NCBI GenBank assembly: GCA_963682025.1
Contig: OY821520.1
Coordinates: 136,842,738-136,906,737, forward strand
Length of the DNA stretch: 64,000 bases
Source of the DNA: Cordilura impudica
Taxonomy: Eukaryota; Arthropoda; Insecta; Diptera; Scathophagidae
Reading direction: 5' to 3'
Notes under the pieces: model-generated
What the model was told of the DNA's origin: nothing
Seen by the model: only the letters and a program-made list of their open reading frames with translations
Database searches by the model: none
Translations under genes and position numbers: made by a program
In this document: in pieces, positions 47,001 through 53,523 of the stretch
Numbering within the stretch: position 1 is the first letter of the stretch
How the letters are laid out: every line of letters starts with the position of its first letter

Positions 47001-50000
47001 AGAAGCCAATAACACCCATGTTTTCTAATGCTTTTGTAGGCAGATAATAGTTTGAGTTATTTTATCAAAAACAATACTGATCCAATGTGTTTCAAGAGAA
47101 TGTTCGCTCAGAAAATGCCATCTTTTTCTCCAAATATGATTTACTATACAGATGGATCCTTTAACAATAGTACATCTTATGCCATAGTTAAACAATTATC
47201 AACCACACAATTTGAAACTATTAAAGAGTCTCGATTACCAGATCATACGGGGATTTTCACGGCGGTGATTGCGGCTATTAAAACAGCCAAACAGCCATCT
47301 TTCCATGGTGGAAAAACGTTAATTTGTACCGATAGCCTATGTGCAACCCAGGCCATAATTAAAAATCACAACGGTGTTTATGATGATATATTACAGTTGG
47401 AGAATGGAACTTAACAAATTTTAATTCTATGGATTCCCTCTCACATTGGAATTGAAGGTAATGAAAGAGCTGATTGTAGTGCTAAAAAGGCACTGAGTTT
47501 ACCCCGGATAACAGAAACTCCCTGTTTCTCTAAAGCCATAACAAATCCGTTTAGGGCAACCCAAGATTTACAGAACATGTCTTCAACCAGACCTAGATAC
47601 AACAGCAATTTAACCAGGTCTGAATGTATTATGTTAGCCCGCCTAAGAGTTGGTAAATGTGTATTTAACTCAAAACACTATTATGAGAAAACTGATCCGC
47701 AAAAATGTTTCAATTGTAATGTTATACTTGACGTTCATCATTTGCTAACAATTTGTCCAGTATCGAAGATAAAACAATCGCTTGATGAAATACTCGATTG
47801 TACAACTACCAATAACATCACTATGATCAAAAGAAGTCTGCTACAACACAACATTCAAAATGTCTAGGTCCAAATTTCATAACAAGTTTATTTGCTTTTA
47901 TAATTTTTAAAAATTATTCTTTTTTAACTTTCCATTTGAATTTTAGTAATTATGATTCATTTTCGAATCATATTTTGATTATTAAAATGTAAATATGTGA
48001 ATATAATTTCTCATTTTATCTTTTATAATACGAGCGCATATGGTCTTGTTACCGGCGCCCTTTTTCCTTTATTTTATGAATTTATTTTGTAAAATATTTC
48101 GTTAATAAATTAAATAAATAAATAAAAAATAAATGATGTTAAATATCTTGGTGTGTTTCTGGACAAGAAGCTAAATTTTGCAAGGCATATTAACGAAACT
48201 TGTAGGAAATTGCTTAAGAGCTCCATTTGGTATAAAGCGGCAAAAAAAAAAACACATTTGAAAAAACTTTAAATAATCCAAAACAAATGCCTTAAGATAA
48301 TAAATAACCTTAACTGGAATATTCTATGCAACTTCTAAACAGCGCAACTGGTTATGAGCGTATTGACGACTTCATAAAGAATCGGCTTAATGTGGCATCT
48401 AAAGGGTCCGCCATCTAACGTTTTTTTTTTCAACTAGTGCTTATTTCATGAATGGTAAAACTTAGCTCATGTCTGATTTGACAGATAATTAGTTTTATCC
48501 TTCCGCTGAGCGAATATGGTTGTGTATACGCTTGAACAACGCTGGGAAATATTGCGACATTACTTTGAAAATCATGGTAATGTTGCAGAATGTGTGCGAA
48601 AATTGCATACGGATTTTGGAAGAAGAGAAGCACCGTCAGCTCCGTATGTTCGTTATCTTGTGAAAAATAGTGAAATAAACTGGCATCCCCATCGATAAAC
48701 CAAAGCGTGAAAAGCCAAAAACAGTGCGTACACCCGAGAATATTGCTGCTGTGGCAGAAAGTGTGCGTGAAGCGCCATCAACATCAATTCACCGTCGCAC
48801 AGTGGCGCCCGTAGGGCAAAAGAGGTTGCAAAAATCAAAATTTTCATGTGCGCCGACGAAGTTTTTAATAAACCCATGTTATAGGAAACTTTTCAACGAT
48901 TTCAAATATGCTACTCTTAATAATATCACATTTTAGAAGATATAACCGTTCAAAGTTGACCGACTTTCGGTTTTCAAAAAAACACACCAAATTTTTAGTC
49001 AATTTGTTGCGATTTCAGGTGTAATATCACGAAAAATAGGTAACGAATCGCATTATTTTTTGTTTGTATTGATTGATGTATTTATTAAATGTATAATGAT
49101 AATAAAAAAATTAACTGTTTGCTTTGTGTTTCTCCTGGTAAATCACTATTTAAAAACTATCCGTTTTTTCACTATTTTTCAACTTCGACGGAAAATAAAA
49201 AAATCCATATTTGCCATATTTGCAAAACATGTTCTTTGATTATTTCTTTACATAATTCAAAAGGTTTTATCTGCCCGTACGTGCCCGTTTGGCTTCTAGA
49301 GGTAAAAAAGGTTAAAAATACATGGTTGCAGAAATTGTATGGCGTGCATCCCTTACATGTTTTGACTGACAGTAGTTTGATCTAATAGTTTGAAAATTGC
49401 ATTTTAAGTCGGTTGTCTACCTATGAGCCTCTGCCAAAGTCTACTCCCAATATTCTGTTACAGACTCAGGATGTACAAAAAAAACTACTCATTGAAATTC
49501 GCAGGTACGCACCTCACTTAAAAATTACTTTGGAGTACAAATGGTCAAGAACAATATTGACTTATGGTCCCTCCAGGTAGGCACAAATCTTATTTAGACG
49601 CGAGCATAATATCAAAATTGCATAATTCAGCCTATGCAGGGAACAGGTAAATTTTTAGGCATGGTAGCATAAGCCTATATATTGCAAAATAAGCATAATG
49701 CCTGGATAAGTCTACGACTGAAAGTTGGGGCTGCGATGGATCATCCGGACAAAGCGTTTATAAGCAAAGGATATCTTCCGATGACGCTGCAATATCGGAC
49801 GGAAATATGTTTATGGCATCTGTTGTTCCTTTGCGGCTAAAATCTGATGTTTCCCTACACTGGAAAAATCCACGTCCGTCATCAGTGCATTATTGCCGAC
49901 CAATAATGTTTCAGTTTGCAAGGGAATTGGCAGAACTCATAAGGACCACGGTGAAGAACATTGAAGAACAAATAAGCAAGATTAAGCCTACAAAGCTGCA

Positions 50001-53000
50001 AATTGAAGAAGGAAAATATATTGAATGCAATTACGAGTTCCACCTGACCATGGTTGACGGAAAAGTCATAAAAGAACTGACAGGAACAACCTCAACATTG
50101 TCATACCCGATTTGCAAAAAGAGTCAGAAGAACTTTGGTAATTTAAACGATTCTACAAACGAGGAGAATTACGAATATGGAATGTCACCATTGCACGCAA
50201 GGATAAGGTGTATGGAGTTCTTGCTAAAACTGGCGTATACCCTACCACAAGAGGAGGAAAACTTCGATGAAAATACATCAATAAAGGATAAGGAAAAGAT
50301 CAGAAAGAAGCAAATACAGGATGCTTTTTTTAAACAAGTTGGACTAAAAGTAGACTGTCCCAAGCACGGATACGGTAACTCAAACGATGGAAACACTTCT
50401 AGGAGATTTTTTGAAAATGATGAGGCAGGAACTAGAATCACTGGAATTGACAATCAAATCGTGAAAAGATTGGGAACGATCTTGAATGTTTTAAAATGCA
50501 AAGAAAATGTCAATTCTAAAAATATGGAGAATATGCATCGAAAACTGTATCTCTTTTAGCAGAAATGTATCCACAGAAGAAGTTGACCCCGACCGTCCAT
50601 AAAATATTGGCGCATGGCAAAGATATAATTGAGTACCAGTCTTTGCCAATTGGAGAGTTTTCTGAAGAAGCACAGGAGTCTCTTAAAAAATTTTATAAAA
50701 AATATAGATTGCAGAACACATTCAAAGCATCAAGGGTAAGGCAAAATGAGGACCTCTTCAACATGTTGGCAGCATCTTCCGATCCACTTATTTCTTCCCT
50801 GCGGCATGTGAAGTCACGAATAGAGTTAGAAAATAATTATAGTTTAGAAATGATTAGTCTTTTAGATATACCTTCTCTTACGAATTGTGATGAATATTTT
50901 ACAGAAAATTGAAAAAATAAATTTAAAAAAGAAGTAATTTTTTTTTTTAATTTGTTGGGTAATAATTTAAAACATAAAACCCTAAAGAAAAAATAAAAAC
51001 AATCTAAAAATGTAAAAATAATTTTTTTCAGTTACCATAAAATTGATTTTTCTACAAATTTTAACTTTGATAACCCATAAGTAGGCCCCTACAAAGCGTA
51101 GCACTCTTTCCAAACGCTCATTTCATAGGCTGAACAGTTATCTATCATATGCTGTTTAAACTGTTCAATTATGTTATTCGATTCAAAAGATATGATTTTT
51201 GCAACGAAAAAACTCAAATGGCGCCACTGTGCGTCGTTCTCAAGAATTGAACATTTCGGAGGCATCATTGAGACGAATTTTGCATAAAGACCTTGGTATG
51301 ACGCCATACAAAGTCCAATTGGTTCAAGATTTGAAGCCAACTGACCATCCAATGCGTTTTCGCTTCGCTAAGTGGGCCTGCGATCGACTTACAGAAGATG
51401 CCAACTTTGCCAAAAAAAAATCATCTTTTCAGATGAAGCTCATTTTGATCTTGGCGGGTATGTAAACAAGCAAAATTGTAGCATTTGGGGCACAGAAAAC
51501 CCGCACGCATACATTGAAAAGCCGATACACCCAAAACGAGTCACTGTTTGGTGCGGATTTTGGTCCAGATGCATAATTGGGAAATTTTTCTTCGAAAATG
51601 AGCAAGGAATGGCCGTTACAGTCAATGGCGATCGTTATCGGACCATGTTGAACGAATTTTTGTTCACAAAAATTGAAGAAGAGGATATTGGCAACATTTG
51701 GTTTCAACAGGACGGCGCTACGTGCCACACAGCCGAAGCTACACTCGATGTTTTGCGCACTGGTTTTGAAGATCGCATTATCAGCCGCAGAGCTGATGTC
51801 GTTTGGCCACCTCGGAGCTGCGATTTGACACCGTTGGACTATTATTTGTGGGGTGCCCTCAAAGATAAGTGTTACGCCAACAAGCCAGAGACAATTGACG
51901 CTTTAAAGGACAATATTCGTGAAGCCATTGGTGAAATACAGCTGCACACAATTGATAATGTGCATAAAAATTGGACCGATCGTGTAGGCTACTGCATGGC
52001 CAGCCGAGGCAGCCATTTGAATAAAATTATTTTCCATTATTAACCGCAAGGATTGTACTTTCAAATAAAAAAAGAAATTTGAGATAATATTCAGTATTTT
52101 TTTTTATAGCATTTTCAAAAAAAAAAAAGTTATTTGGCGCACCCTTTATAAAACATAAATCACCAAGTCGAGAGTGATATGAATCTGTTATGGCCTTGAG
52201 ATAATTCAATTATAAACATACATATCGCACCTGTACCTCTAAAGTGACTCAACTCAAAATTTTTCAGTTTTCACTTTTTGCAAGTAAACGATACACAGTG
52301 GTCATATCTATCCACTGTAAAAATCTTACATCGATTTTCCTAGTCTTTCGCAAAAAATATACAGTTGTAACCCTCTTTGTGTTATAAGAAACCTCCTTTA
52401 GAATCCATTAAAGACATATTTTGAGCTGCACCCAAAAAACTTATTATTATTGATGATCACTGAAAAAATCGCAAAAACTACTACTGTTGTATACTTATTA
52501 TTCGCAATTCTTTACAATGAAACAACTGTTTTTAAATTTTATACCTAGAAAATATTTAAAAAAAAAAACGTTTTTTGCCTCTACTGAAAATTTGTAAATT
52601 TTGAGTTGACTCACTTTAGAGGTACAGGTGCGATATATATTTTCAACCATATATGAAATACTCTATTTCTGTGATGTAAGGATTTTCCTATTTTCCCTTT
52701 AAATAATATTTGAATATTAAAATATTCAATATCTTTGACTACAAATTTTTTCGCTGTAATATCTATAGATAAAATCTAGCAAAATGTTAATATGTAAATA
52801 AAAGCTTTAAATAAAGATGAATTTAAAATTGAATTGAAAAAAATCCGAAACATTTTTAAATTGTCACCAAAAAAATATCTTATACGCGAAATCAAATAAG
52901 TTCTTATTTTCTCTGGCACAAAAACCCCAAGTTTGGTGAAATCCCTAAATCTGGCAGCCCTGATGTTATGCAAAAGTATTTTGTAGAAGTATTATATGAA

Positions 53001-53430
53001 AAAAAAAATGCTGACGATCTTTTCGATTTGGCGCCGCATTGAGTAAGTTTTAAATTATACATTTATAATTAAAAATCAGTCCAAAATTGTTTGGATTTAA
53101 TGGGTTTTGATTGTAAGTATTATTGACAAAGAGAGGTATTACACTTTAAACATTTCCGTTCTTTTATATATGTATACTAAACTTCTTTAACAAAACTTTA
53201 GATTTTTCTACAAATAAATACTGTCAACTTACTTCATCTCTTCGAACTAAGGAACATTCATGTAACAGCTCTCTCATTATTGGTAGCAAAACGGTATCAT
53301 CTAAATCTTTAAACAACTCTTGAACAATTGGCCAATATTTAGATACTTGAAGGGAACCACGTAAATGAATATAGACTGGTTCAAAGGAGCCCAAAAAACA
53401 AAAACGTTTTAGTTTAGTTTTCGAATCCAT
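22945..53430 (-). CDS. Ro60: Ro60 / TROVE-domain RNA-binding protein, five coding exons over 30.5 kb
   Basis: The coding exons are 53430-53233, 31556-30545, 30477-30290, 30172-29994 and 23086-22945. Every junction has GT-AG sites and the phases match (0, 1, 0, 2). The product is 572 residues, against about 540 in vertebrates. Ro60 is a ring of HEAT-like repeats that binds Y RNAs and misfolded small RNAs, closed by a von Willebrand A domain. Here the TROVE part covers residues 1 to about 385 (LKRFCFLG start, RKAVTAWYEMQTPEAIR, TTKKKHEAIKIIRKF). It holds a Ser/Thr/Ala-rich insertion of about 60 residues. The vWA-like part runs to the end (ICGLDEHTTDIIHNFV). The MIDAS DxSxS is replaced by T394-x-N396-x-Q398. 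Introns 1 and 4 are filled with transposons. Confidence 0.88.
23425..24209 (+). repeat. Palindrome-headed repeat, copy 2 (Ro60 intron 4)
   Basis: Full-length copy with the AACAAGTAAG start, the AGTCGGTCTAGACCGACT palindrome, (GACG)n at about 24047-24074 and the GGTATAGGGTATAA end. It lacks about 30 bp in the middle relative to copy 1 (near 23765). Confidence 0.85.
24429..24690. repeat. 39-bp tandem repeat, about seven units
   Basis: Units of the type AGTTTTATTTTTTGCTTAGA-AAATAAAAGTTATTTCTTG repeat at a 39-bp period. Because 39 is a multiple of three, one frame stays open and reads as a 13-residue repeat (SFIFSSENKSYFL-like). That is a by-product, not a gene. Confidence 0.75.
24750..26593 (-). 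pseudogene. hAT transposase with two small introns, degraded
   Basis: The N terminus is a BED-type zinc finger (CKICKKSFQGNYISNIKRH, after MGRKRNNF). The hAT core follows: SMAESEKNACVEL, ITTDNGRNMIKAVEVLNE, IRCAAHTLQF, LDVTTRWKSTYTMLEKLL, and near the end DIMKYWEEKKNIY of the dimerisation region. Two GT-AG introns restore the frame: about 25641-25725 (joining LRTPS to FTVSSQG) and about 25078-25137 (joining VWGKGSQ to SDVAQQ). At least one 1-nt shift near 25780, a break near 25820 and a TAA near 24927 make it a pseudogene. Terminal inverted repeats were not found. Confidence 0.8.
26700..27830 (-). pseudogene. CR1/Jockey-like LINE, RT C-terminal part and 3' tail
   Basis: FVFADDVQLLF at about 27785 is the RT catalytic box. 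Next come NNLTINPSKTKAIQF, LKCLGVYIDQYLSFERHVNHL and AYAILMSSLNYGIEVF, then a second frame (27262-26966) with HSFLIRVARTWNELPLALR, the usual LINE C-terminal block. The minus-strand 3' end runs into AATAAATAAAATAAAATAAA repeats at 26715-26755. A frame break lies near 27300. It lies in Ro60 intron 4. Confidence 0.8.
27831..28455. other. Noncoding gap between LINE fragments
   Basis: No gene. Presumably includes deleted parts of the same LINE; no endonuclease motif is readable. Confidence 0.5.
28456..28875 (-). pseudogene. LINE ORF1-like fragment (coiled coil plus RRM-like end)
   Basis: 139 codons: a heptad-like N-terminal helix (ENKKRLSAVGKENRLLKKEV) and then SRSAALDIDAQCITDAYFLR and KKKTVIVKFDAKATKDKLM. 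This is the pattern of ORF1 proteins of CR1/Jockey-type LINEs with a C-terminal RNA-binding fold. It lies upstream, on the same strand, of the RT fragment at 27830, so both may belong to one internally deleted element. Confidence 0.6.
29040..29760 (-). pseudogene. Tc1/mariner transposase relic
   Basis: Reading the minus strand across frames gives GNIYQGKCLNKLLIPFIK, ILFWPDQNP and GPQCRPIKSYWLSKELSEEE. These correspond to the end of a Tc1/mariner catalytic domain and the conserved PQ-RPIE-FWA block. Many stops are present, and earlier parts are barely recognisable. Confidence 0.55.
29994..30172 (-). CDS. Ro60: Ro60 exon 4 (vWA-like domain, second part)
   Basis: The acceptor TTGCTTATATAG is followed by NLKNNQRLFTPILNGLSSEQ, then VYDVFLCIVPTAGRG and SDFLCKFLDKYRETKNPNA. 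The donor is CCAA|GTAAGT, phase 2. It corresponds to the vertebrate segment with the FTDNE motif, here IVPTA, so the acidic metal ligand is missing. Confidence 0.85.
30290..30477 (-). CDS. Ro60: Ro60 exon 3 (vWA-like domain, first part)
   Basis: The acceptor is TATTGTTATAG, and the exon ends at GAG|GTGAGT in phase 0. It encodes FLKNHKKLSYYDACLALSFG and KREAKVDVFYWYEDK, aligning with the helix and second strand of the Ro60 vWA fold. The flanking introns are short (30478-30544 and 30173-30289). Confidence 0.88.
30545..31556 (-). CDS. Ro60: Ro60 exon 2 (most of the TROVE domain)
   Basis: 1,012 nt beginning after AACTTTTTGCAG and ending AAAAAAA|GTATGG in phase 1. It encodes residues 67-403. Blocks shared with Ro60: RKAVTAWYEMQTPEA, HRGLHGYTHKALIKLCHV, KKKHEAIKIIRKFKLPYTQV, SYLQILRYWRKMARFN, KSHVYPVHLLMKMHD. 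A low-complexity insertion rich in Thr, Ala and Val follows SELIKEAETKVE. The exon ends within the first vWA strand (TGKLRMHITLNLQ), where DxSxS would be. Confidence 0.92.
31557..31861. other. Noncoding start of Ro60 intron 1 (3' side)
   Basis: No gene or clear repeat. Confidence 0.5.
31862..32055 (-). repeat. Palindrome-headed repeat, internally deleted copy (about 190 bp)
   Basis: Keeps the TTATACCCTATACCACTATG end, the (GTCC)n tract at about 31985-32014, and then jumps directly to the palindrome AGTCGGTCTAGACCGACT and the CTTACTTGTT end. About 600 bp of the middle are missing. Confidence 0.8.
32056..32615. other. Noncoding; weak repeat shared with 37660-37860
   Basis: The stretch 32200-32360 resembles 37700-37860: CAGTGTTTGAAAG, GCATTATAAATAATAC-type, GCTAGATACTGC and ACGGCCGTAAG-like blocks in the same order. 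It may be a shared 5' UTR or LTR fragment of an unidentified element. No ORF. Confidence 0.35.
32616..33413 (+). repeat. Palindrome-headed repeat, copy 3 (full length)
   Basis: Same start, palindrome and end as the other copies. The GACG microsatellite (33238-33278) is one of the longest of the family. It ends at GGGTATAA, where a related family with a different palindrome begins at once. Confidence 0.85.
33412..33600 (+). repeat. 5' end of a second palindrome-headed repeat family
   Basis: Starts ACAAGAGTGTAG, then AATTCGGCTAGGCCGAATT (8-bp arms, 3-nt loop), then TTTGATACCCTCCACC. It has the same layout as the first family but different sequence. The right boundary is uncertain. Confidence 0.55.
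33663..34441 (-). repeat. Palindrome-headed repeat, copy 4 (reverse orientation)
   Basis: Reverse complement of the family: TTATACCCTATACCACTATG at 33663, a short (CCGT)n near 33809, and the palindrome followed by TTTTCTTACTTGTT ending at 34441. Confidence 0.85.
34442..35036. other. Noncoding stretch before the satellite
   Basis: Contains two similar ACATATGACAGGAGAAT-type motifs near 34650-34705 and a near-repeat of the CTCGCACTCGCAACTCGCA type near 34825. No gene seen. Confidence 0.45.
35037..36245. repeat. Heptanucleotide satellite: (TTTTTAA)n and (TTTTGAA)n
   Basis: About 1.2 kb of nearly pure 7-bp repeats. TTTTTAA dominates 35037-35603, TTTTGAA 35604-36031, TTTTTAA again to about 36170, then TTTTCCA/TTTTCAT variants to 36245. 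Marker variants (GAATGTT at 35664 and 35804; GTATTTT at 35741, 35874 and 35979) recur at multiples of 7, showing internal segmental duplication. Confidence 0.95.
36520..36740 (+). repeat. 3' part of the second palindrome-repeat family
   Basis: ACAGACAGATGGACGGACGG, CATCGCTAAATTAAC and ending TATATACCCTCTGCCACTAGG-type then GTGGAGGATATAA. It parallels the end of family one (CCACATAGTGG-TATAGGGTATAA) with TGGAGG in place of TATAGG. Confidence 0.5.
36780..37520 (+). pseudogene. Jockey-like LINE RT N-terminal relic
   Basis: LNESQHFIASLKTYKSLGLD, then RPICLLSNLGKLYEKIIQNR and NTSIIANEQFGLKK, then HRKAFDTVWHNSFIYKLL across three frames. These are fingers/palm blocks of a Jockey-clade RT, broken by frameshifts. 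The catalytic YADD part is missing. Confidence 0.7.
37521..37796. other. Noncoding; contains the weak repeat similar to 32200-32360
   Basis: No gene. CAAGTGTTTGAAAG and ACATTACAAATAACACACTT occur in the same order as their counterparts near 32250 and 32300. Confidence 0.35.
37797..39275 (+). pseudogene. LINE RT fragment, copy A (3' end replaced by palindrome repeat)
   Basis: Coding starts near 37960 (KSIRDKIEYVQYVNQIPTIN). It continues ELKSICKDLKNKPDYNNVS, FKRAFETIDRNILKQK, WFKSYLTHRRQITKVNG, VLYADDTLIF and IKYLGFIIDKELKLKK, an intact YADD-box RT in several frames. Stops and frameshifts are frequent. It is nearly identical to copy B at 40059-41690. It ends abruptly at CTTTATACAAAA, where the palindrome repeat begins. 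Confidence 0.85.
39276..40058 (+). repeat. Palindrome-headed repeat, copy 5, between the two LINE copies
   Basis: Full-length copy with (GACG)n at 39897-39922. Its left junction lies in the 3' coding part of LINE copy A. Its right junction abuts the start of copy B (TAACACACTTGC, matching 37796-37807). Confidence 0.9.
40059..41690 (+). pseudogene. LINE RT fragment, copy B
   Basis: Second copy of the LINE at 37797, with different small deletions. It carries GSILGALLFIIYINDMPNII, VVLYADDTLIF and NNWLKMNKLKLNENKTKL, then MKLENAPEYLIEQLTYV, which copy A lacks. It lost about 40 bp of the IKYLGFIIDKEL block near 41165 and part of the CNKYTPIQHML block near 41390. It ends before the I-like LINE at about 41706. 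Confidence 0.85.
41944..44230 (+). pseudogene. I-like LINE ORF1 (CCHC gag-like protein), interrupted
   Basis: Starts MNGVHPPDYNRFRNLDFSSG. A 1-nt shift near 42113 leads into VLPLASHNVFQVERGLKHIS and the RNA-binding domain to about 42560. Three Cys/His knuckles follow: CLNCQRLAHTKKLC, CRECGYTEKHETC and CANCQVETHTSYDPEC. A stop occurs at 43125-43127. The palindrome repeat (43214-44005) interrupts the tail, which resumes (NGKDSNSDTSFNEYFLSN) and ends with TAA near 44230. The protein binds element RNA in known I-type LINEs. Confidence 0.85.
43214..44005 (+). repeat. Palindrome-headed repeat, copy 6, inside LINE ORF1
   Basis: Complete copy with a long (GACG)n tract (43826-43868). Because the host LINE is readable on both sides, its limits are sharp: AACAAGTAAG at the left and GGGTATAA at the right. 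Flanks AAATGA and AAATGG hint at a short target duplication. Confidence 0.92.
44271..47870 (+). pseudogene. I-like LINE ORF2: endonuclease, reverse transcriptase, RNase H
   Basis: The endonuclease (44271-44960) has ILQWNMQGF, IIVLQETH, LLGDLNSHNILWG and ADHFSI. RT follows to 47047: FPQDWNTAVLSPIPKPGK, YRPISLLPVLSKILQKIL, SEDIEKAFDRV, NGVPQGSPLFVVLYSVYANS and IGIYADNVFAIAS. The catalytic box is YADN rather than YADD. RNase H follows from 47052 (YYTDGSFNNST, TDSLCATQAI, ILWIPSHIGIEGNERADCSA) and a CFNCNVILDVHHLLTIC C-terminal motif. Frame breaks occur near 44820, 45085, 45385, 45670, 47048 and 47412. Confidence 0.9.
48136..48400 (+). pseudogene. Jockey-like LINE C-terminal fragment
   Basis: DVKYLGVFLDKKLNFARHIN, RKLLKSSIWYKAA and IIQNKCLKIINNLNW are RT thumb and C-terminal blocks of a Jockey LINE, similar to 59490-59230 on the other strand. 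It lies between the I-like tail and the rosa-like mariner. Confidence 0.7.
49089..49700 (+). pseudogene. Transib transposase N-terminal region (tentative)
   Basis: ORF 49089-49385 has a Cys-rich stretch (NCLLC, CHICKTC), plausible for the zinc-binding N terminus. Further on, PKSTPNILLQTQDVQKKLLI then EIRR leads to CGCAG|GTACGC near 49504, a possible splice donor. The path between pieces is unclear, so intron versus decay cannot be decided. Confidence 0.45.
49699..50912 (+). CDS. Transib transposase core (RAG1-like), one frameshift
   Basis: From 49699 the frame reads STTESWGCDGSSGQSVYKQ with the first catalytic Asp at 49735-49737. RLKSDVSLHWKNPRPSS, YCRPIMFQF and FHLTMVDGKVIKELTGT follow, with the second Asp at 50056-50058. 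Next is a zinc-site-like CKKS, GYGNSNDGNTSRRFF and GIDNQIVKRLGTILNVL. A 1-nt shift near 50515-50525 passes into YGEYASKTVSLLAEMYPQKK, TVHKILAHGKDIIEYQSLPI and FSEEAQESLKKF. The Glu near 50676 aligns with RAG1 E962. RQNEDLFNMLAASSDPLISS then leads to the stop at 50912. All three catalytic acids are present. Confidence 0.9.
52147..52221. other. Short flank right of the mariner
   Basis: May continue the Jockey fragment that the mariner entered, but too short to be sure. Confidence 0.3.
52222..52637. mobile_element. MITE with 37-bp near-perfect inverted repeats
   Basis: Left arm CGCACCTGTACCTCTAAAGT... and the complementary right arm (about 52598-52634) match over 37 bp with one mismatch. The flanks are AT-rich (ATAT), compatible with a TA or AT target. 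It holds no coding sequence. It lies in Ro60 intron 1 about 600 bp from exon 1. Confidence 0.8.
52638..53232. other. Noncoding 5' end of Ro60 intron 1
   Basis: The donor GTAAGT of exon 1 is at 53232-53227. Otherwise A/T-rich sequence without recognisable features. Confidence 0.6.
53233..53430 (-). CDS. Ro60: Ro60 exon 1 (N terminus)
   Basis: 198 nt, exactly 66 codons, start ATG at 53430, donor GAA|GTAAGT. MDSKTKLKRFCFLGSFEPVY and SKYWPIVQELFKDLDD match the Ro60 N terminus (RRFLCFG-EGGTYY, AEALIRLIEDGRG in vertebrates). Upstream in-frame codons have no better start, and a 5' UTR acceptor lies 33 bp upstream. Phase 0 joins exactly to exon 2 (TLFVYAAYF) 21.7 kb away. Confidence 0.88.
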
Positions 53431-53462
53431 CGTAGCAGTCAGTATGTGCTGGGAATTTTTAA

Positions 53463-53522
53463 CTAAAATTAAAAATTGCTTTACAAATGACAAACAGCAC
53501 AATAATAGAAATGTGAGCTTAC
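53463..53522 (-). other. Putative 5' UTR intron of Ro60
   Basis: On the minus strand CAAAG|GTAAGC (53522) and TTTAATTTTAG| (53463) form a 60-bp intron just upstream of the ATG. The 5' UTR exon would start right of 53523. Confidence 0.5.
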
Positions 53523-53523
53523 C

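Larger units (their letters stand above)
41706..48135 (+). mobile_element. Near full-length I-like LINE, interrupted by a palindrome repeat
   Basis: 5' UTR from about 41706 (CAGTTGCCGTGTCAAGACG), ORF1 (41944-44230), ORF2 with endonuclease, RT and RNase H (44271-47870), and a 3' UTR ending in TAAATAAATAAATAAA near 48115-48130. That structure (CCHC ORF1, EN-RT-RNH ORF2, TAA-type tail) is the I clade. A 0.8-kb repeat sits in ORF1 and a few frameshifts break both ORFs. Confidence 0.85.
48798..51231 (+). mobile_element. Transib DNA transposon with RSS-like termini
   Basis: The ends are CACAGTGGCGCC and its exact complement, flanked by the 5-bp duplication CGTCG (48793-48797 and 51232-51236). Both the GC-rich 5-bp duplication and the CACAGTG start are Transib hallmarks. 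Each end has, after the heptamer, a 23-bp (left) or 22-bp (right) spacer and then GCAAAAATC, close to the RAG nonamer ACAAAAACC. The element interrupts the mariner coding frame cleanly. It encodes a RAG1-related transposase. Confidence 0.93.
48516..52043 (+). pseudogene. Rosa-like mariner transposase, split by Transib
   Basis: N-terminal helix-turn-helix part at 48516-48797 (MVVYTLEQRWEILRHYFENH, frameshift near 48672, KPKREKPKTVRTPENIAAVA, PSTSIHRR). It resumes at 51232 with RRSQELNISEASLRRILHKD. One extra A near 51415 shifts the frame before IIFSDEAHFDLGG. The core then reads NIWFQQDGATCH and SCDLTPLDYYLWGALKDKCY. The last two catalytic Asp are 41 residues apart, the DD41D spacing of rosa-type elements. 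It ends at TAA 52041-52043. Confidence 0.85.
48402..52146 (+). mobile_element. Rosa-like (DD41D) Tc1/mariner transposon carrying a nested Transib
   Basis: Inverted ends AAGGGTCCGCCATCTAAC (left) and the complement GGCGCACCC-TT (right), each followed inward by an 11-12-nt homopolymer run, are flanked by TA (48400-48401, 52147-52148). Without the 2,434-bp Transib and its 5-bp duplication the element is about 1.3 kb, a normal mariner size. Confidence 0.8.

Noticed and set aside
53224..53502. Longer 92-codon reading of Ro60 exon 1 starting upstream of 53430
   Set aside because: The upstream codons cross a 5' UTR splice acceptor, while ATG at 53430 gives an N terminus matching Ro60 and an exact 66-codon exon.
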